NCBI RefSeq assembly: GCF_015832195.1
Contig: NC_052020.1
Location: 8,996,254-9,060,253 of the forward strand
Source of the DNA: Motacilla alba alba
Taxonomy: Eukaryota; Chordata; Aves; Passeriformes; Motacillidae
Reading direction: 5' to 3'
DNA length: 64,000 nucleotides
The position numbers and the translations under genes were made by a program. Below the pieces are notes generated by a model. That model saw only the letters and a program-made list of their open reading frames with translations, had not been told where the DNA came from and did no database searches. Below, in pieces: positions 48,401 through 64,000 of the stretch (position 1 is its first letter; each line of letters starts with the position of its first letter).

Positions 48401-50562
48401 CCACTCGCCGTGCCAAGCACGCCTCCCGTCACCTGGTCCCAGAAGACGTGTCCCCAGTAGTCCTCGCCGCGGGTGCCGTTGGACAAGCCGCCGGGGCTGA
48501 TGCCGTGGAAGGGCGCTCCGGGGCTGTCCCGGGGCGGGATGGCGCTCAGCAGGTAGTAGAGGCAGCCGTGGAGCGCCTGGCGCAGGGCCGGGGGCCCGTC
48601 CAGCTCCACGGAGCAGCCGCGGCGCAGCGCGGCCCAGGCGCGGGCGTGGGAGCGGAGCAGGGAGCCCGCGGCCGCCAGGGCCAGCCCCGCGCTGTAGCTG
48701 CGCTTCGCCTCCCCCTCGCTCCCGGCCACCGCCGTCAGGAACTGCCAGCAGCGCTCCCGCTCCTCCCCGCCCAGCGTCAGCCACTGTGGGATGGGGGTCC
48801 ACAGCATGTGCACAGTGGGACGGGGGCCCCCCTCCACCTCGGGAACCAGCGTCTGCCCGTAGATGTAGCTGTGGGAGACGGGAAGCGATTGAGGAAGGTG
48901 TTTCTGCCCAATATCCCATCTAACCCAACCCTCTGGCAGTGGGATTCTCTGGCCCCAGGAATCCTGTTCTAGAGGTAATCTACAAATCTCCTGTTTTGCC
49001 CAGCCTCACTTCTTCGGAATCACATCTAGCTCCTGTCACCTTCACCACTCTCAGACATCAGTGCGAGGCATAATTCTGGAGTTGCAAGTAACACAAATGT
49101 TTCTATGCTTCATTTCAGGGTTTTTTTAGTTTTTTATACACCTGCCAGGACAAAGCAGGTGTGAGAAGCCTCCACACCCCCCACCATTCCAGCCCCACAT
49201 CCCCCACCATTCCAGCCCCACAGCCCTCACCATTCCAGCCCCTTATCCCTCCGCCATTCCAGCCCCATACCTCCCACCATTCCAGCCCCACATTCCCCGC
49301 TGTTCCAGCCCCACACCCCCCGCCATTCCAGCCCCACACCCCTCGCCATTCCAGCCCCACACCCCTCCCCATTCCAGCCCCACACCCCTCGCCATTCCAG
49401 CCCCACACCCCCCGCCATTCCAGCCCCACACCCCTCCCCATTCCAGCCCCATATCCCCCCACCATTCCAGCCCCACACCCCTCCCCATTCCAGCCCCATA
49501 CCCCCCACCATTCCAGCCCCACATCTCCCACCATTCCAGCCCCATACCCCTCCCCATTCCAGCCCCACACCCCCTGCCATTCCGGCCCCACTCCAGCCTT
49601 ACATGTGCAGTTTATTCCCCAGGGGAGAGCAGGGCACTGCGCCTCAGCCCGTGGAGGGAGGGCTCAGGGCAGGGACCCCATTCCCCACACTCACTGTGCT
49701 CCCTGGAAGTCTGGGCCTGGGGTCAAGTGCAGGTCCTGGCTCTGCGGCACAAACAGGCTCTGGAGCTGGACCCTGATGGGATGCGTGGAGCCATCCAAGC
49801 GCCGGATGGTGACGCTGAAGGCCATCAGGTGCACCAGGGAGTGGTGGGCGTACAGCTGGTGGGTGGCCGTGAAGCCAGGGGACTGAATCGTGTGGCTGAA
49901 GGTCCCTGTAAGCACAGCCAAAGCCACCAGCCTTTGGAAACACTTGGATCCTGCCCTATCCACTGGTTCCTACCGGCCAAGGAATTGCTTTTCCCGGGAT
50001 CAGATCCAGTTGTGGACAGAACACTGCTGACAGTGAGCCTGGCCGAGCTGCTGAGGGATGGTCTGTGCCATCAAACATGCCACCAGGCTCCGGGATTAAA
50101 GAGCGTGTGCCGAGCCTGGCCCCAGCAGGGACAGAGCTACAGCCTGAGAACCACTTATTCCCACACAAAAGGGGGATTTTCCGCTTGTTCCAGAGGAGCA
50201 GCACCCCGAGGCGAACGGAGAACGAGGAGAAGGAAGATGTGACCGAGCGGAAGGGGCAGCAGAAGCAGAGAGAATGGAGCCCGCGGGGAAGGCGCCGATC
50301 CCGGCTCACCTGTCCAGGTGTTGAGGGTGAATCTCTGGGCGGGGTTGCTGGCGCCGGGCGCTGCCATGCGCAGCCCCAGCGGGCTGGGGACATCGGCGCG
50401 GTGCGTGTCCCCCGCGGCCCCGCTGTACACGCCGGCGGCGTGCAGGATGTCCCGGAACACGCGGGTGCCCAGGAAGGCGTTGGTCACCGTGGGCAGCAGC
50501 CGCGGGTCCCCGGGCAGGGCCGTGGCCGTGAACACGCCGGGGTCGCCCTCGCCATCGGCCAT
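42478..50562 (-). CDS. PGGHG: Protein-glucosylgalactosylhydroxylysine glucosidase, complete, 13 coding exons
   Basis: Glycoside hydrolase family 65 enzyme (formerly ATHL1) that removes glucose from the Glc-Gal-hydroxylysine units of collagen. Exons in order: 50310-50562, 49695-49905, 48433-48868, 48117-48236, 47673-47804, 47286-47397, 46253-46325, 45684-45820, 45329-45462, 45070-45165, 44850-44947, 42629-42840, 42478-42542. They join to 692 aa (human 737, with a longer tail). It starts [20 protein letters not shown] with no signal peptide. The three acidic residues known for the human enzyme fall in conserved contexts: D301 (FWDQDTW), E428 (MPPDEYH) and E572 ([16 protein letters not shown]). 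Introns carry two minisatellites and LTR elements. It converges on IFITM5. Confidence 0.96.
43285..43855 (+). mobile_element. Probable LTR fragment in PGGHG intron 12
   Basis: AT-rich block of about 570 bases within a 2-kb intron. It ends with GATTTGCAATAAATAAACCA and CCTCATCGGTCTGCTCTG, matching the layout of the LTR end at 46990-47068 (polyadenylation signal, then U5-like tail). Contains a small ATTTGTAGCAATG repeat near 43575-43615. Ends and target duplication could not be fixed. Confidence 0.55.
44254..44375. repeat. 61-bp tandem duplication in PGGHG intron 12
   Basis: TTTCCAGCTGGGAATAKGGC followed by AGCTCACACCCAGCTC occurs twice, about 61 bases apart (from 44256 and 44317). Confidence 0.8.
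46497..47068 (+). mobile_element. Solo LTR with 6-bp target duplication in PGGHG intron 6
   Basis: A 572-bp AT-rich insert with ends TGTGAGAAATGG and GACAGTGACA. It is flanked on both sides by GTGCTG (46491-46496 and 47069-47074), a perfect 6-bp target duplication as made by class II (ERVK-type) integrases. AATAAATCGTC near 47000 is a polyadenylation signal in the expected place. CTTGTAAAGTTATATATTG repeats about three times at 46862-46915. No internal retroviral sequence remains. Confidence 0.88.
47165..47262 (-). mobile_element. CR1 LINE 3'-end fragment
   Basis: Reverse complement of the CR1 tail: CACGGGCAGGGACACCTTCC then ACTAGACCAGGTGGCTC. It sits in PGGHG intron 6, just before exon 6. 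Confidence 0.75.
47850..48112. repeat. 39-bp minisatellite abutting PGGHG exon 4
   Basis: Units beginning GCCACCCCAGCCCGGTGTCC start at 47892, 47931, 47971, 48010, 48049 and 48088, a period of 39-40. A partial unit lies on the left. The last unit runs to within a few bases of the exon 4 splice donor (48116 on the minus strand). Confidence 0.95.
48884..48965 (-). mobile_element. Short CR1 fragment
   Basis: TTTCTGCCCAATATCCCATC and TAACCCAACCCTCTGGCAG are the reverse complement of a CR1 phrase. It lies in PGGHG intron 2. Confidence 0.65.
49175..49600. repeat. 23-bp minisatellite in PGGHG intron 2
   Basis: About 18 copies of CCATTCCAGCCCCACACCCC plus 2-4 bases, for example starting at 49323, 49346 and 49369. 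The open frames through it, with repeated [15 protein letters not shown] peptides, are array artefacts. Confidence 0.95.
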
Positions 50563-51528
50563 CGCCGCCGGCCCCGCCTGCGGAGCCGCAAGGATGGGAC
50601 GAGAGCTGAGGGGACAAAGACAGCTCCCTGTCACACTTCCCGCCTGCCACCAGCAGTCTCTGCCCCTTTTAGTGTCCCCTCTGGTCACCTCCAGCGGTTT
50701 TCCCCCATCCCAGCTTCCTCCCAGCCCCGGGGTGCATCCCCTCCGCTCGCTCACCCCGGCTCCAGCTGTCCCAAATCCTGGTGAAGGATGAAGCTCATGG
50801 GCTTCATCACTTCTCAGCCTCCTGCCTCTTCCTTTTCTGCTGTTGGCATGGGGTTGCACCAGTTTCTCCCAACACACACAGCCACCTTCCCCATCTGGCC
50901 TCCTCTTCCTCCCAGTGCTGTTCCGAGACGCTTTGCAAAGTTCCCGATGCTTCCCCCTCTGTCAGCTCACTGCACCCCTGTGTTCCCCCTCACTCTTGCA
51001 TCTCCAGCTCAGCCTCCTGGGGCAGGACCTTTCTATCCCACTGATTTGTACATAAAACTACATTTATGTGTCATGTGCAAACATGTAGATAATCACAGAC
51101 TAGATATGTACGCATACAGACACGCATAAGCTGCCCCTCCCAAAAGGCAGCTGCAGCTGGCTCCTGGCATAGCCGGGCACGGGAAAAACACAGGAATGAT
51201 GAAATGAGGCTCTGAGTGGAGCTGGCAACCCAGCCGGGGTGACACAGGGGCAAGGAGGGTGCCCAGCCCTCAAATCCCTCCCTGACAGCAGCCGGACGCA
51301 GGAGCGCTCAAGCTCAGCTCGCTTTCCTCACTAAGACTAAGCTGGGAGGAAAATCCTGCCTTCAGGAAAGTGAAAAATCCCGACCCAGCCGAAGCCCCAG
51401 GGCACGGAAGGGAGGAGGTGGGTCTTGCCTTCTGTCCCGAGGCCGGGCTGAGCCTGTGCAGGCGGAGAGGCTGCTCCAGGGAAGGACGGAAGTTGCCCAA
51501 CCGAGAAAGAAGGAAGGAAACCGCTTTT

Positions 51529-51569
<41 letters not shown>

Positions 51570-52812
51570 GTCTCCTTAAAAAGCAATAGTTGGAAAAATG
51601 ATCCTGGACTCGCAGGTGTTTGTCCAGCTGAGCTGAGTGCCGGCGGAGGGAGCGCGGCAGTGCTGGGGCTGCCCTGTGCCTGGGAAAGAGGAACTGAAAG
51701 AGGAAAATCAGCTCGGATGAGTTGTGATCACAAAACCGCTGGCAGCGAGCCGGGTCAGCAGCACACCCCACTGACCTCCCGTGTCCCCAGCCACGCTCTG
51801 ACCCTTCCCCTCGCCGGTTTCCAGGGAGGACAAAAATTCCATCTGGACTTTGGCTTTGGCATGCTTTTGCCAGCCCCTTCCAGCTGGTCCCACACTGGTG
51901 AGTCAGGGATCCAGGGCTGGAGCTGCAGCCAGGCACCACCGGGATCCAGCACTTACAGGACTGGCGTAACACATCTGTCCTGTGCTGTAAATCCATGGAA
52001 AAGCCCCCTGGAGCCTGGCTGGGTCAGTCCTGCAACTGCCAATGCCCCGGGGACGCCTTGGGGACACCGTGACAAAGGGCAGAGCCAGAGCAGTAACATT
52101 TGCTCCCAGCTCTACTCCTTTGGTATTCCAGGTTTTATCCCCAGCAGGATTCATTTCCCCTTTGGTTCGTTCCTCACAACCAGCTGCTGATTCCAGCACG
52201 GGCTGAGTCCCGTGGCAAGGGCAGGAATATCCATCTCCTGGAGAGTGGCTGGGCATCCACAGGGGTTCTGGGGCATTGGAATCCCCCTCCAGCAGCCACC
52301 AGCACACAGGGACAAGCAGTTCCTTCCCCAGCTGATCCCAGTGGCACGCACCCCACTTCCTTCCCTCTATCAGAGGAATGTGGAAATAGCCCTTCCCAGC
52401 GAGCCCTTTCTCACTGAATGGTGCTCTGAGTGCTACAAAGATTATAAAAGCCCACAGAAAAGGAGCTCCAAGAAGAGAGTTCTGCTCCAAAGGAAGAGTT
52501 TTGCTCTAAGAGAAAAGGCCCCTCCAAGAGGAGGTCTCAGCTCTCCAGCGGAGCGTCTCAGCGTCACCTTGTGCTGGCTGGGGACAGTTTTTGGTCTCAG
52601 AGTCCTGGGCAGTGCTAAGGGGAAAAAAACCCCCGAAAACAATTAAGAAAAATTAAGCAGAGAGCAATTTGGGAAAACCTGCCTGTGTCAGGCTGCTCCT
52701 CCCTGTGCCCCTGGAGCTGTGCCAAGGAGCGGCAGGGGGGTGGTGGCAGCAGTGACAGTGACAAGCTGGGCAGCTGCAGAGCGAGGAGCAGCGGGATCGC
52801 CCTGAGAGCGCC
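50563..52812. other. PGGHG-COX8B divergent intergenic region
   Basis: Carries the PGGHG 5' region (CpG-rich at about 50320-50620) and the upstream region of COX8B on the other strand. A T run of about 35 bases lies at 51530-51568, possibly the poly(A) trace of a retroposed sequence on the minus strand. No NLRP6-like or other gene was found, although mammals have NLRP6 in this interval. Confidence 0.5.
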
Positions 52813-53961
52813 ATGAGGGGTTTCCAGAGGGGCTCCCAGCTCCTGGCAGCCGCGCTCCGGATCAGCCGGGCCCCCCGGGCGCAGCTCCGCTCCCACCCCC
52901 CCGAGCACCCGCTCTCTCCCGGGGTGAGTATTCTGGGGGGCTGAAAAAGTGGGGACAGCCGCTTGGAGGGGCCCAAACCCTCTGAGTCAGGGCCAAATTG
53001 TTTTGGAAGGGGGTGGAAGCAAAAGGGGAGGGGGAGGAAAGGAAGGAATGTGCCCTCAGCCTGTCCATGCCCTGCTCCCCCCCCTCCCTCTGGCTCCTGC
53101 TTCTGTTTGATTTTGTCCTTTCAGCCCCTCTTTTAACCTTTGAGGTTTGGGGTCCCCTGCAGCCCAAGGCAAGGGGCAGCAGTGACACTGGTGGTCCCTC
53201 AGGGCCATTCCCAGACCCTGCCCCCATATCCTGGGACAGTCATTCCAAAGGAGTGTCCCCATGGGACAGGAGCTGCTGTCACCGCAGAGCCCAAGGTCCC
53301 TCTGACAGTCCCCCTGTGGGGACAGTCCCCCCCACCACATACACTCCCGGGCTGGGAAACAAGGAGCTTTCCACCAAAATCCTGCCCGATTCCCCCTCCA
53401 CCCCTTTATTTGGGGTTTTCCCTCTGCTGCCTTTCCAAGGTCTTCAAGAAAGGAGCTGCAGGAGCCCGGAGAGGCTTTTTCCAGGCAAATAAATCAAAGG
53501 AAGGTGCCAGTGTGGGAGGTTAATGCTGTCCTGGTTGCACTGGGGAAATGAGGGGCTGCTGCTGGCTGCAATTCCCATCCCAAAGTCACCTGAAAGTCAG
53601 GAATACTGCAGGCCCCGGCCACAGCCTCAAGGTCATGCACTGCTCCAGTGTCCCAAAGAAACAACCCGGAGAGCACCAGCTCCATCCGCTGCCAGTGGGA
53701 ACAGCTCTGCTCCCCACAGCTCCCGGGCAGGTGCCAAGGCCTGGGAAGGGCACAGGGAAGGAGCTGGGCGTGGTGTTGGACGGCAGCAGCCATCCCGGGA
53801 GCCCTGTGTGCCACGGCCGTGGCACAGCCATGCCACTGATTGCTGCTCCTTGTCCCCCTCAGGAACAAACCGTGGCCCTCGCGGTGATGTTCTCGTCCTT
53901 CCTGCTGCCCACAGCCTGGGTCCTGAGCAACATCTACAACTACAGGAGCAGGCCCGAGTGA
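52813..53961 (+). CDS. COX8B: Cytochrome c oxidase subunit 8B (heart/muscle type), two exons
   Basis: Small nuclear-encoded subunit of respiratory complex IV in the inner mitochondrial membrane. Exons 52813-52923 and 53863-53961 encode 69 aa. It starts MRGFQRGSQLLAAALRISRA, an Arg-rich presequence without acids. The mature part RSHPPEHPLSPGEQTVALAV and FLLPTAWVLSNIYNYRSRPE fits the COX8 family (conserved PP, single membrane helix, LLPxxWVLS, Tyr near the end). In mouse Cox8b adjoins Psmd13, the same neighbour as here; in human it is a pseudogene. AATAAA at 54061-54066 lies 100 nt after the stop. The isoform is assigned by synteny. Confidence 0.9.
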
Positions 53962-54060
53962 GGAGCGGCAGCAGCAGCCTGCTCCTCCCTGCTGAGAGCG
54001 TCCCGAGGGAAGAGGCCTCGGGACAGAGCCTCGCTGGGATGCGACCCCCTGAGCCTGCTC

Positions 54061-54066
54061 AATAAA
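54061..54066 (+). terminator. COX8B polyadenylation signal
   Basis: AATAAA 100 nt downstream of the COX8B stop, followed by TTTGCATTC and a GT-rich stretch (GGGCTCGTTGGGTTTG). Confidence 0.8.
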
Positions 54067-55281
54067 ATCCACCTTTGCATTCAACAAGGGCTCGTTGGGT
54101 TTGCTCCGTGCTGTAGGGAAGGAACCAGATCTGTGCCCGCTGCCCTGATGGCAGCACTCCCTCAAGGGCTGGCAGCACCCAGTCACCTCTCCCAGCGCAA
54201 GCAAGGAAGCCATTCCAAGGTAAATTCCTGGCAGGAAAACACTCAAAGGCTGGAAGTGACATTAAAAGGGTGCCAAGGGCTGGGGGCTGCACGCTTACCC
54301 ACTCCCTGCCCTGCAGGAGGGCCTCTCTAGCCACCACATCCCAAATTACCTGTGCCAGGGAAGCAGCCAGCATGTGGAAGGTCTGGGCAGTGAGGGGTAC
54401 TTCCAGATGTCTTGGAAAAGCCTGTGGAGCTGTCATGGTTCCACAGATCTGACCCTCATTCCCAGGAGCTGCTCAGAGCTTCCCAGCCAGGAGAGCACTC
54501 CCACAGCACAGGAGCTGTTGGAATGCTCCTGGAAGAAGCTGGTACTGCTTCCCACAGTGACATTCCAGGTTGTGCATGCTGATCTCAAGCAGCAGCAGCC
54601 CCACAACTCAGTGACTCCAGTGGAGTTTCCTTTATTCCCTATAGCGTAGTGACAGCCCTGGGAATGAGGGCGAGATCTGACATGGCACTGGGAAGGAGAC
54701 TGTGCTCCTTTAAGCCTTCTCCAGTCCTCAGCTATGGAATATTCTCCTGATTGGAACACTTACTTCTTCCACACACTCTCCTGAAGTCAGTAAAAGTGGC
54801 ACCAGGAGTAAGCCCTGGAAGACAGGATGCAGCAGGAATTGGGCAAGTCAAACCAGGGAGGGCAGAGCAGAGGCGGGCACTGGGTACTGAACAACTCCAT
54901 CCAGGAGGGAATTTCAGCCAGAAGGGCCTGGAGAGCAGCAGGAGGAAGGTGAGCAGGTACAGACTCCAGCAATTCCATTTTGTCCTGTTTTCCAAAGTTT
55001 GTCTCCCTTGTGTGAGGCATCTCTGCACCACTCTGGCATCAGCCACAAGCTCCCTTCTTCCTCTTGCTGGATTAACACCCTCAGTCAAGGCAGGAAAAGC
55101 ACAAAAATTCCAGCAGTGCCATTTGTTAATGACACCAGAGAACCAAACTGGTGAGGAAAGCTCCTGAATCCCAGGAGTGGCAAGGCCTGACCACGGAAAC
55201 AGGTTTTTAAAGAAATCAGCAGCAGCTCAGCTGTCAGGGATGGAGATGACACAGAATTCCCAAAAAGGGAAGGCAGAGACG
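54067..55281. other. COX8B-PSMD13 convergent intergenic region
   Basis: Contains a second minus-strand AATAAA (plus-strand TTTATT at 54631-54636) that could give PSMD13 a longer 3' UTR. No gene or clear repeat was recognised. Confidence 0.45.
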
Positions 55282-55287
55282 TTTATT
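55282..55287 (-). terminator. PSMD13 polyadenylation signal
   Basis: TTTATT on the plus strand reads AATAAA for PSMD13, 545 nt past its stop codon. Confidence 0.65.
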
Positions 55288-55831
55288 GCGGCAATGCCAC
55301 TGCACCTCACCTGAGCACAAAGCGTTGGTGAAAGACACCCACCCCCTCAAGTGTATGACACACCCACTAACCAGGAATCCCGGGAAAACCCTTGGATGGA
55401 GCAAACACTCCCTCTGCTGCAGATGAGGAGGGGTGGAGAGAAGCAGGGCCAGGGGAGGAAGAGGATTTGGGGAGGAAGATTTGGGGAGTGCTGCCTCAGG
55501 CTGCTGCAGGAGCAGGGGGAGAGGGCAGCAGGACAGGCTGTGTCCCCTAAGGCCAAGACCCCTTGGATCCTGCACGAGGATCCCACCCTCCTGCAGCAGC
55601 TGGAGGCAGGAGGGATCAGGAGTGATCCATGCCCCCAGAGCCACTCCCGCCAGCAGAGGGAAAGCTTGGCTCGAGCACCAAAGGGTCACACAGCAAAAGG
55701 CCACGTCCTCGTCCTCCTGCTCGCCACATCCCAGGCTGCTCCTGCTCTGCCCACCCACCCCTCCAAGGATTCAGTACAGTCAGTGCTCTGAGTGCTGCCG
55801 GCCTCAGGAGCAGCAGGAACCACTCTCTCCT

Positions 55832-62163
<6,332 letters not shown>

Positions 62164-62501
62164 GGCGGCGGCGGCGGCGGGGCCCGGACGGAGCCGGGGC
62201 CGGGACCGGGACCGGAGCGAGGAGGCCGCGCCGTGCCCGCGGTGCGCACTCACTTCCGGCCGCGCGGGGCCCGCCGGGTACCGTAACGCCCCGCGCCCGC
62301 CGCCGCCGCGCACTCGCTCCGCGCCGCTCCCGCCCGCGCCCCGCGCCCCGCCGCGGCAACGCCGCCGCGCCGCCGCTCCCCGAGCCCTGCCCCGCCGCCG
62401 CTCCCCGCGCCCGCACCGCCCGAACGGCCCCGGGGCGGCGTGAGCGGCGGCGGGTGGGCGGGAGCGCGGGCGCGCGCGCTCGCGGCAGTGCGGTAGCGGC
62501 G
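62164..62501. promoter_or_regulatory. Shared bidirectional CpG promoter of PSMD13 and SIRT3
   Basis: 338 bases of very CpG-rich DNA separate the two start codons, which point away from each other. A bidirectional PSMD13/SIRT3 promoter is described in human. No TATA box is seen. Confidence 0.8.
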
Positions 62502-64000
62502 ATGGAGCGCGGGGCGCGGGCGCTGCTGGCGGCCGGTGAGCGCCGGGGCCGGGGGGAGCCCCGGGAGCCCCGGGCCGCCCCCAGCACCGCTGTGCTCTCT
62601 TGCAGCCCGGAGGAGCCTGTGGGAGCGCGGGCCCTGCCGTGGCGGCAGCGCGGCACGGGCCGCCCGGTGCGGCGGGGACGGGAAGGGGCCGGCCGGCGGC
62701 GGAGCCGGGAGGTAGGTGGGGGATGACCGGCGGGGCGCTGGAGCGTCCCTGCGGGAAGGGGAGCATGGGAATCGGTGCTGGGATGGGGTGCGCTCCCGTG
62801 ATGGAGGGTGTCCCGTCCCCGTCTGAGCAGCGACATCGCTCTGGGAGCCAGGGCTGGCCTGGGAGCCCGGAGAGCGGGGATCTGCCAGGGAAAGCTCGGT
62901 GGTTTTCCAAGACTGTGAGTTCAGTTCCCCGGGAACCCGGTCTGACAGGGCAGAGCCGTATCCCCGTGACAGCAGGGAAAGGCAGTGCGGTGTCACGTCC
63001 CTGGGAAGGCGCTGTCACATCCCTGTAACAGCAGGGTAAAGCAGGGTCACATCCCTGGAAAAGCAGGGAAAGGCAGTGCAGGACACCTCCCTAGGAAGTC
63101 AGTGTCACACATCCCAGGGAAGGCAGTGTTACATCCCTTGCAAGGCAGAGCCACGTCCCTGTGCACAGCAGGCTAAGGCAGTGCAGTGTCACATCCCTGG
63201 GAAAGCAGTGTCATGTCCCTGCAAAGGAACTGTCACATCCCAAGGAAGGCAGAGCCGACCACCCTGGGGCCTGGCAACACTTCCAGCTCTGTCCTTGCTC
63301 GTCAGACTTGCCAAGCTCTCCTGGCTCTCCCCATGCCTGCTCTGGACTGTGCACAATGCCCTGCTCCAGCAGCACTAATTTTCTGGGAGAAGCTGTTCCC
63401 GGCTGTTAATGACTGTTCCCAAACTGCTAATGACTGTTCCCAGATGATAATGGCTGTTCCCAGCCCAGCTGGGCACAGGGCTGTGATTCCTTTGGACGAG
63501 GACACACAGAGACCAAGGGGAAACAGGGAATGACAGTGTCTGTGCTCCCCTGGGCAGGGTGACACATCACCTGCCACAGGTGGGTCGCGGGGATCCCAGG
63601 AGTGTAAATCAACACTGACACTGGTGATTCCCAGTGGGTCCAGCCTTCTGTCCATCCCCGTCCAAAAAAACCCCCCTCACAGGAATACTGGTGATTTGGT
63701 GTTTTAGATCCACATAAGGAATTGCTGAGGGACATCTGCTCCAGGGTTTGGGTCGGACCGACAGCCAAGCTTTCTCCTAGTGAAGCCCGAGCACAATCCT
63801 GCCCAGAGAAGAGCTTTCTGTGGAATTCTGGGGTGATTTTCTCCCCCCTGAGCCAAAGTCACTGTCGCTTCTCTCAGTGCTGTGCTTCCCCCTGTGCCGA
63901 GCAGGATCCAAGGCTCCAGGCCCTTCTGTGTGAGCGCAGCCGCCAGAGCCATTTTGGGCAGGTGGGGAGGTGACAAAGGGAAGGAGAAGCTCACCTTGAA
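62502..64000 (+). CDS. SIRT3: NAD-dependent deacetylase sirtuin-3, mitochondrial; 5' part only
   Basis: Mitochondrial protein deacetylase. Visible exons are 62502-62535, 62606-62711 and 63878 to the window end. Phases agree (1, then 2). The product begins [20 protein letters not shown] and is rich in Arg and Ala without acids for about 35 residues, as in a mitochondrial presequence. Exon 3 has a good polypyrimidine acceptor (GTCGCTTCTCTCAG) and encodes [20 protein letters not shown] then KGKEKLTL, which resembles the human stretch just before the catalytic core (SDKGKLSLQDVAELI). The catalytic domain lies beyond the window. Identity rests on that match, the head-to-head PSMD13 neighbour and the presequence. 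About 87 residues are seen. Confidence 0.85.
62985..63260. repeat. Degenerate repeat in SIRT3 intron 2
   Basis: Variants of GTCACATCCCTGGGAAAGCA and AAGGCAGTGTCACATCCC recur every 25-35 bases. It is an imperfect minisatellite with no strict period. Confidence 0.75.

Noticed and set aside
49115..49591. Glycine/tryptophan repeat protein on the minus strand
   Set aside because: It is translation of the 23-bp intronic minisatellite of PGGHG.
51530..51568. Poly(T) run as the tail of a processed pseudogene
   Set aside because: No gene-like sequence is recognisable on the minus strand next to it, and no flanking direct repeat was found.
63722..63877. Open frame starting [13 protein letters not shown] as a SIRT3 exon
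   Set aside because: It does not match sirtuins and is in the wrong frame. The exon starting at 63878 fits the phase and the SIRT3 sequence.

Overview
This is vertebrate nuclear DNA, almost certainly from a bird. The genes are split into many exons with GT-AG junctions and small introns. The DNA is GC-rich, as on an avian microchromosome or a gene-dense arm. Short 3'-end fragments of CR1 LINEs, the typical avian repeat, are scattered through it. The gene order is that of human 11p15.5: PKP3, B4GALNT4, an IFITM cluster ending in IFITM5, PGGHG (ATHL1), COX8B, PSMD13, SIRT3. Solo LTRs and the short-intron style suggest a neoavian, perhaps a songbird, but the species is not decided here. I found no prokaryotic feature, CRISPR array, tRNA or rRNA.

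Layout. 114-6048 (-): complete PKP3, 13 coding exons. 6049-11672: promoter, then intergenic DNA with degenerate repeats. 11673-30120 (-): complete B4GALNT4, 20 coding exons and a 6.7 kb first intron. 30121-33041: CpG island, a 56-bp minisatellite and a purine-only tract. 33042-40664 (+): three two-exon IFITM genes (an IFITM3-like gene, a divergent IFITM and IFITM5), interspersed with LTR-type elements. 42478-50562 (-): complete PGGHG, 13 coding exons. 52813-53961 (+): COX8B. 55832-62163 (-): complete PSMD13, 13 coding exons. 62502-64000 (+): the 5' end of SIRT3, head-to-head with PSMD13 and cut by the window end.

The genes do not form one pathway. The block is an old syntenic neighbourhood: desmosome adhesion (PKP3), LacdiNAc glycan synthesis (B4GALNT4), membrane antiviral and bone proteins (IFITM), collagen disaccharide breakdown (PGGHG), respiration (COX8B), proteasome lid (PSMD13) and mitochondrial deacylation (SIRT3). 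The most noteworthy points are the divergent middle IFITM with an insertion in its first membrane segment, two related solo LTRs bracketing exon 2 of the IFITM3-like gene, a precisely delimited solo LTR with a 6-bp target duplication in PGGHG, several clade-variable minisatellites (one touching a PGGHG splice donor), an in-frame ATG just upstream of IFITM5 that recalls the human osteogenesis imperfecta type V lesion, and an intact COX8B. I did not find a previously undescribed system. Exon junctions were placed by hand by joining reading frames across GT-AG sites; every complete gene closes in frame.
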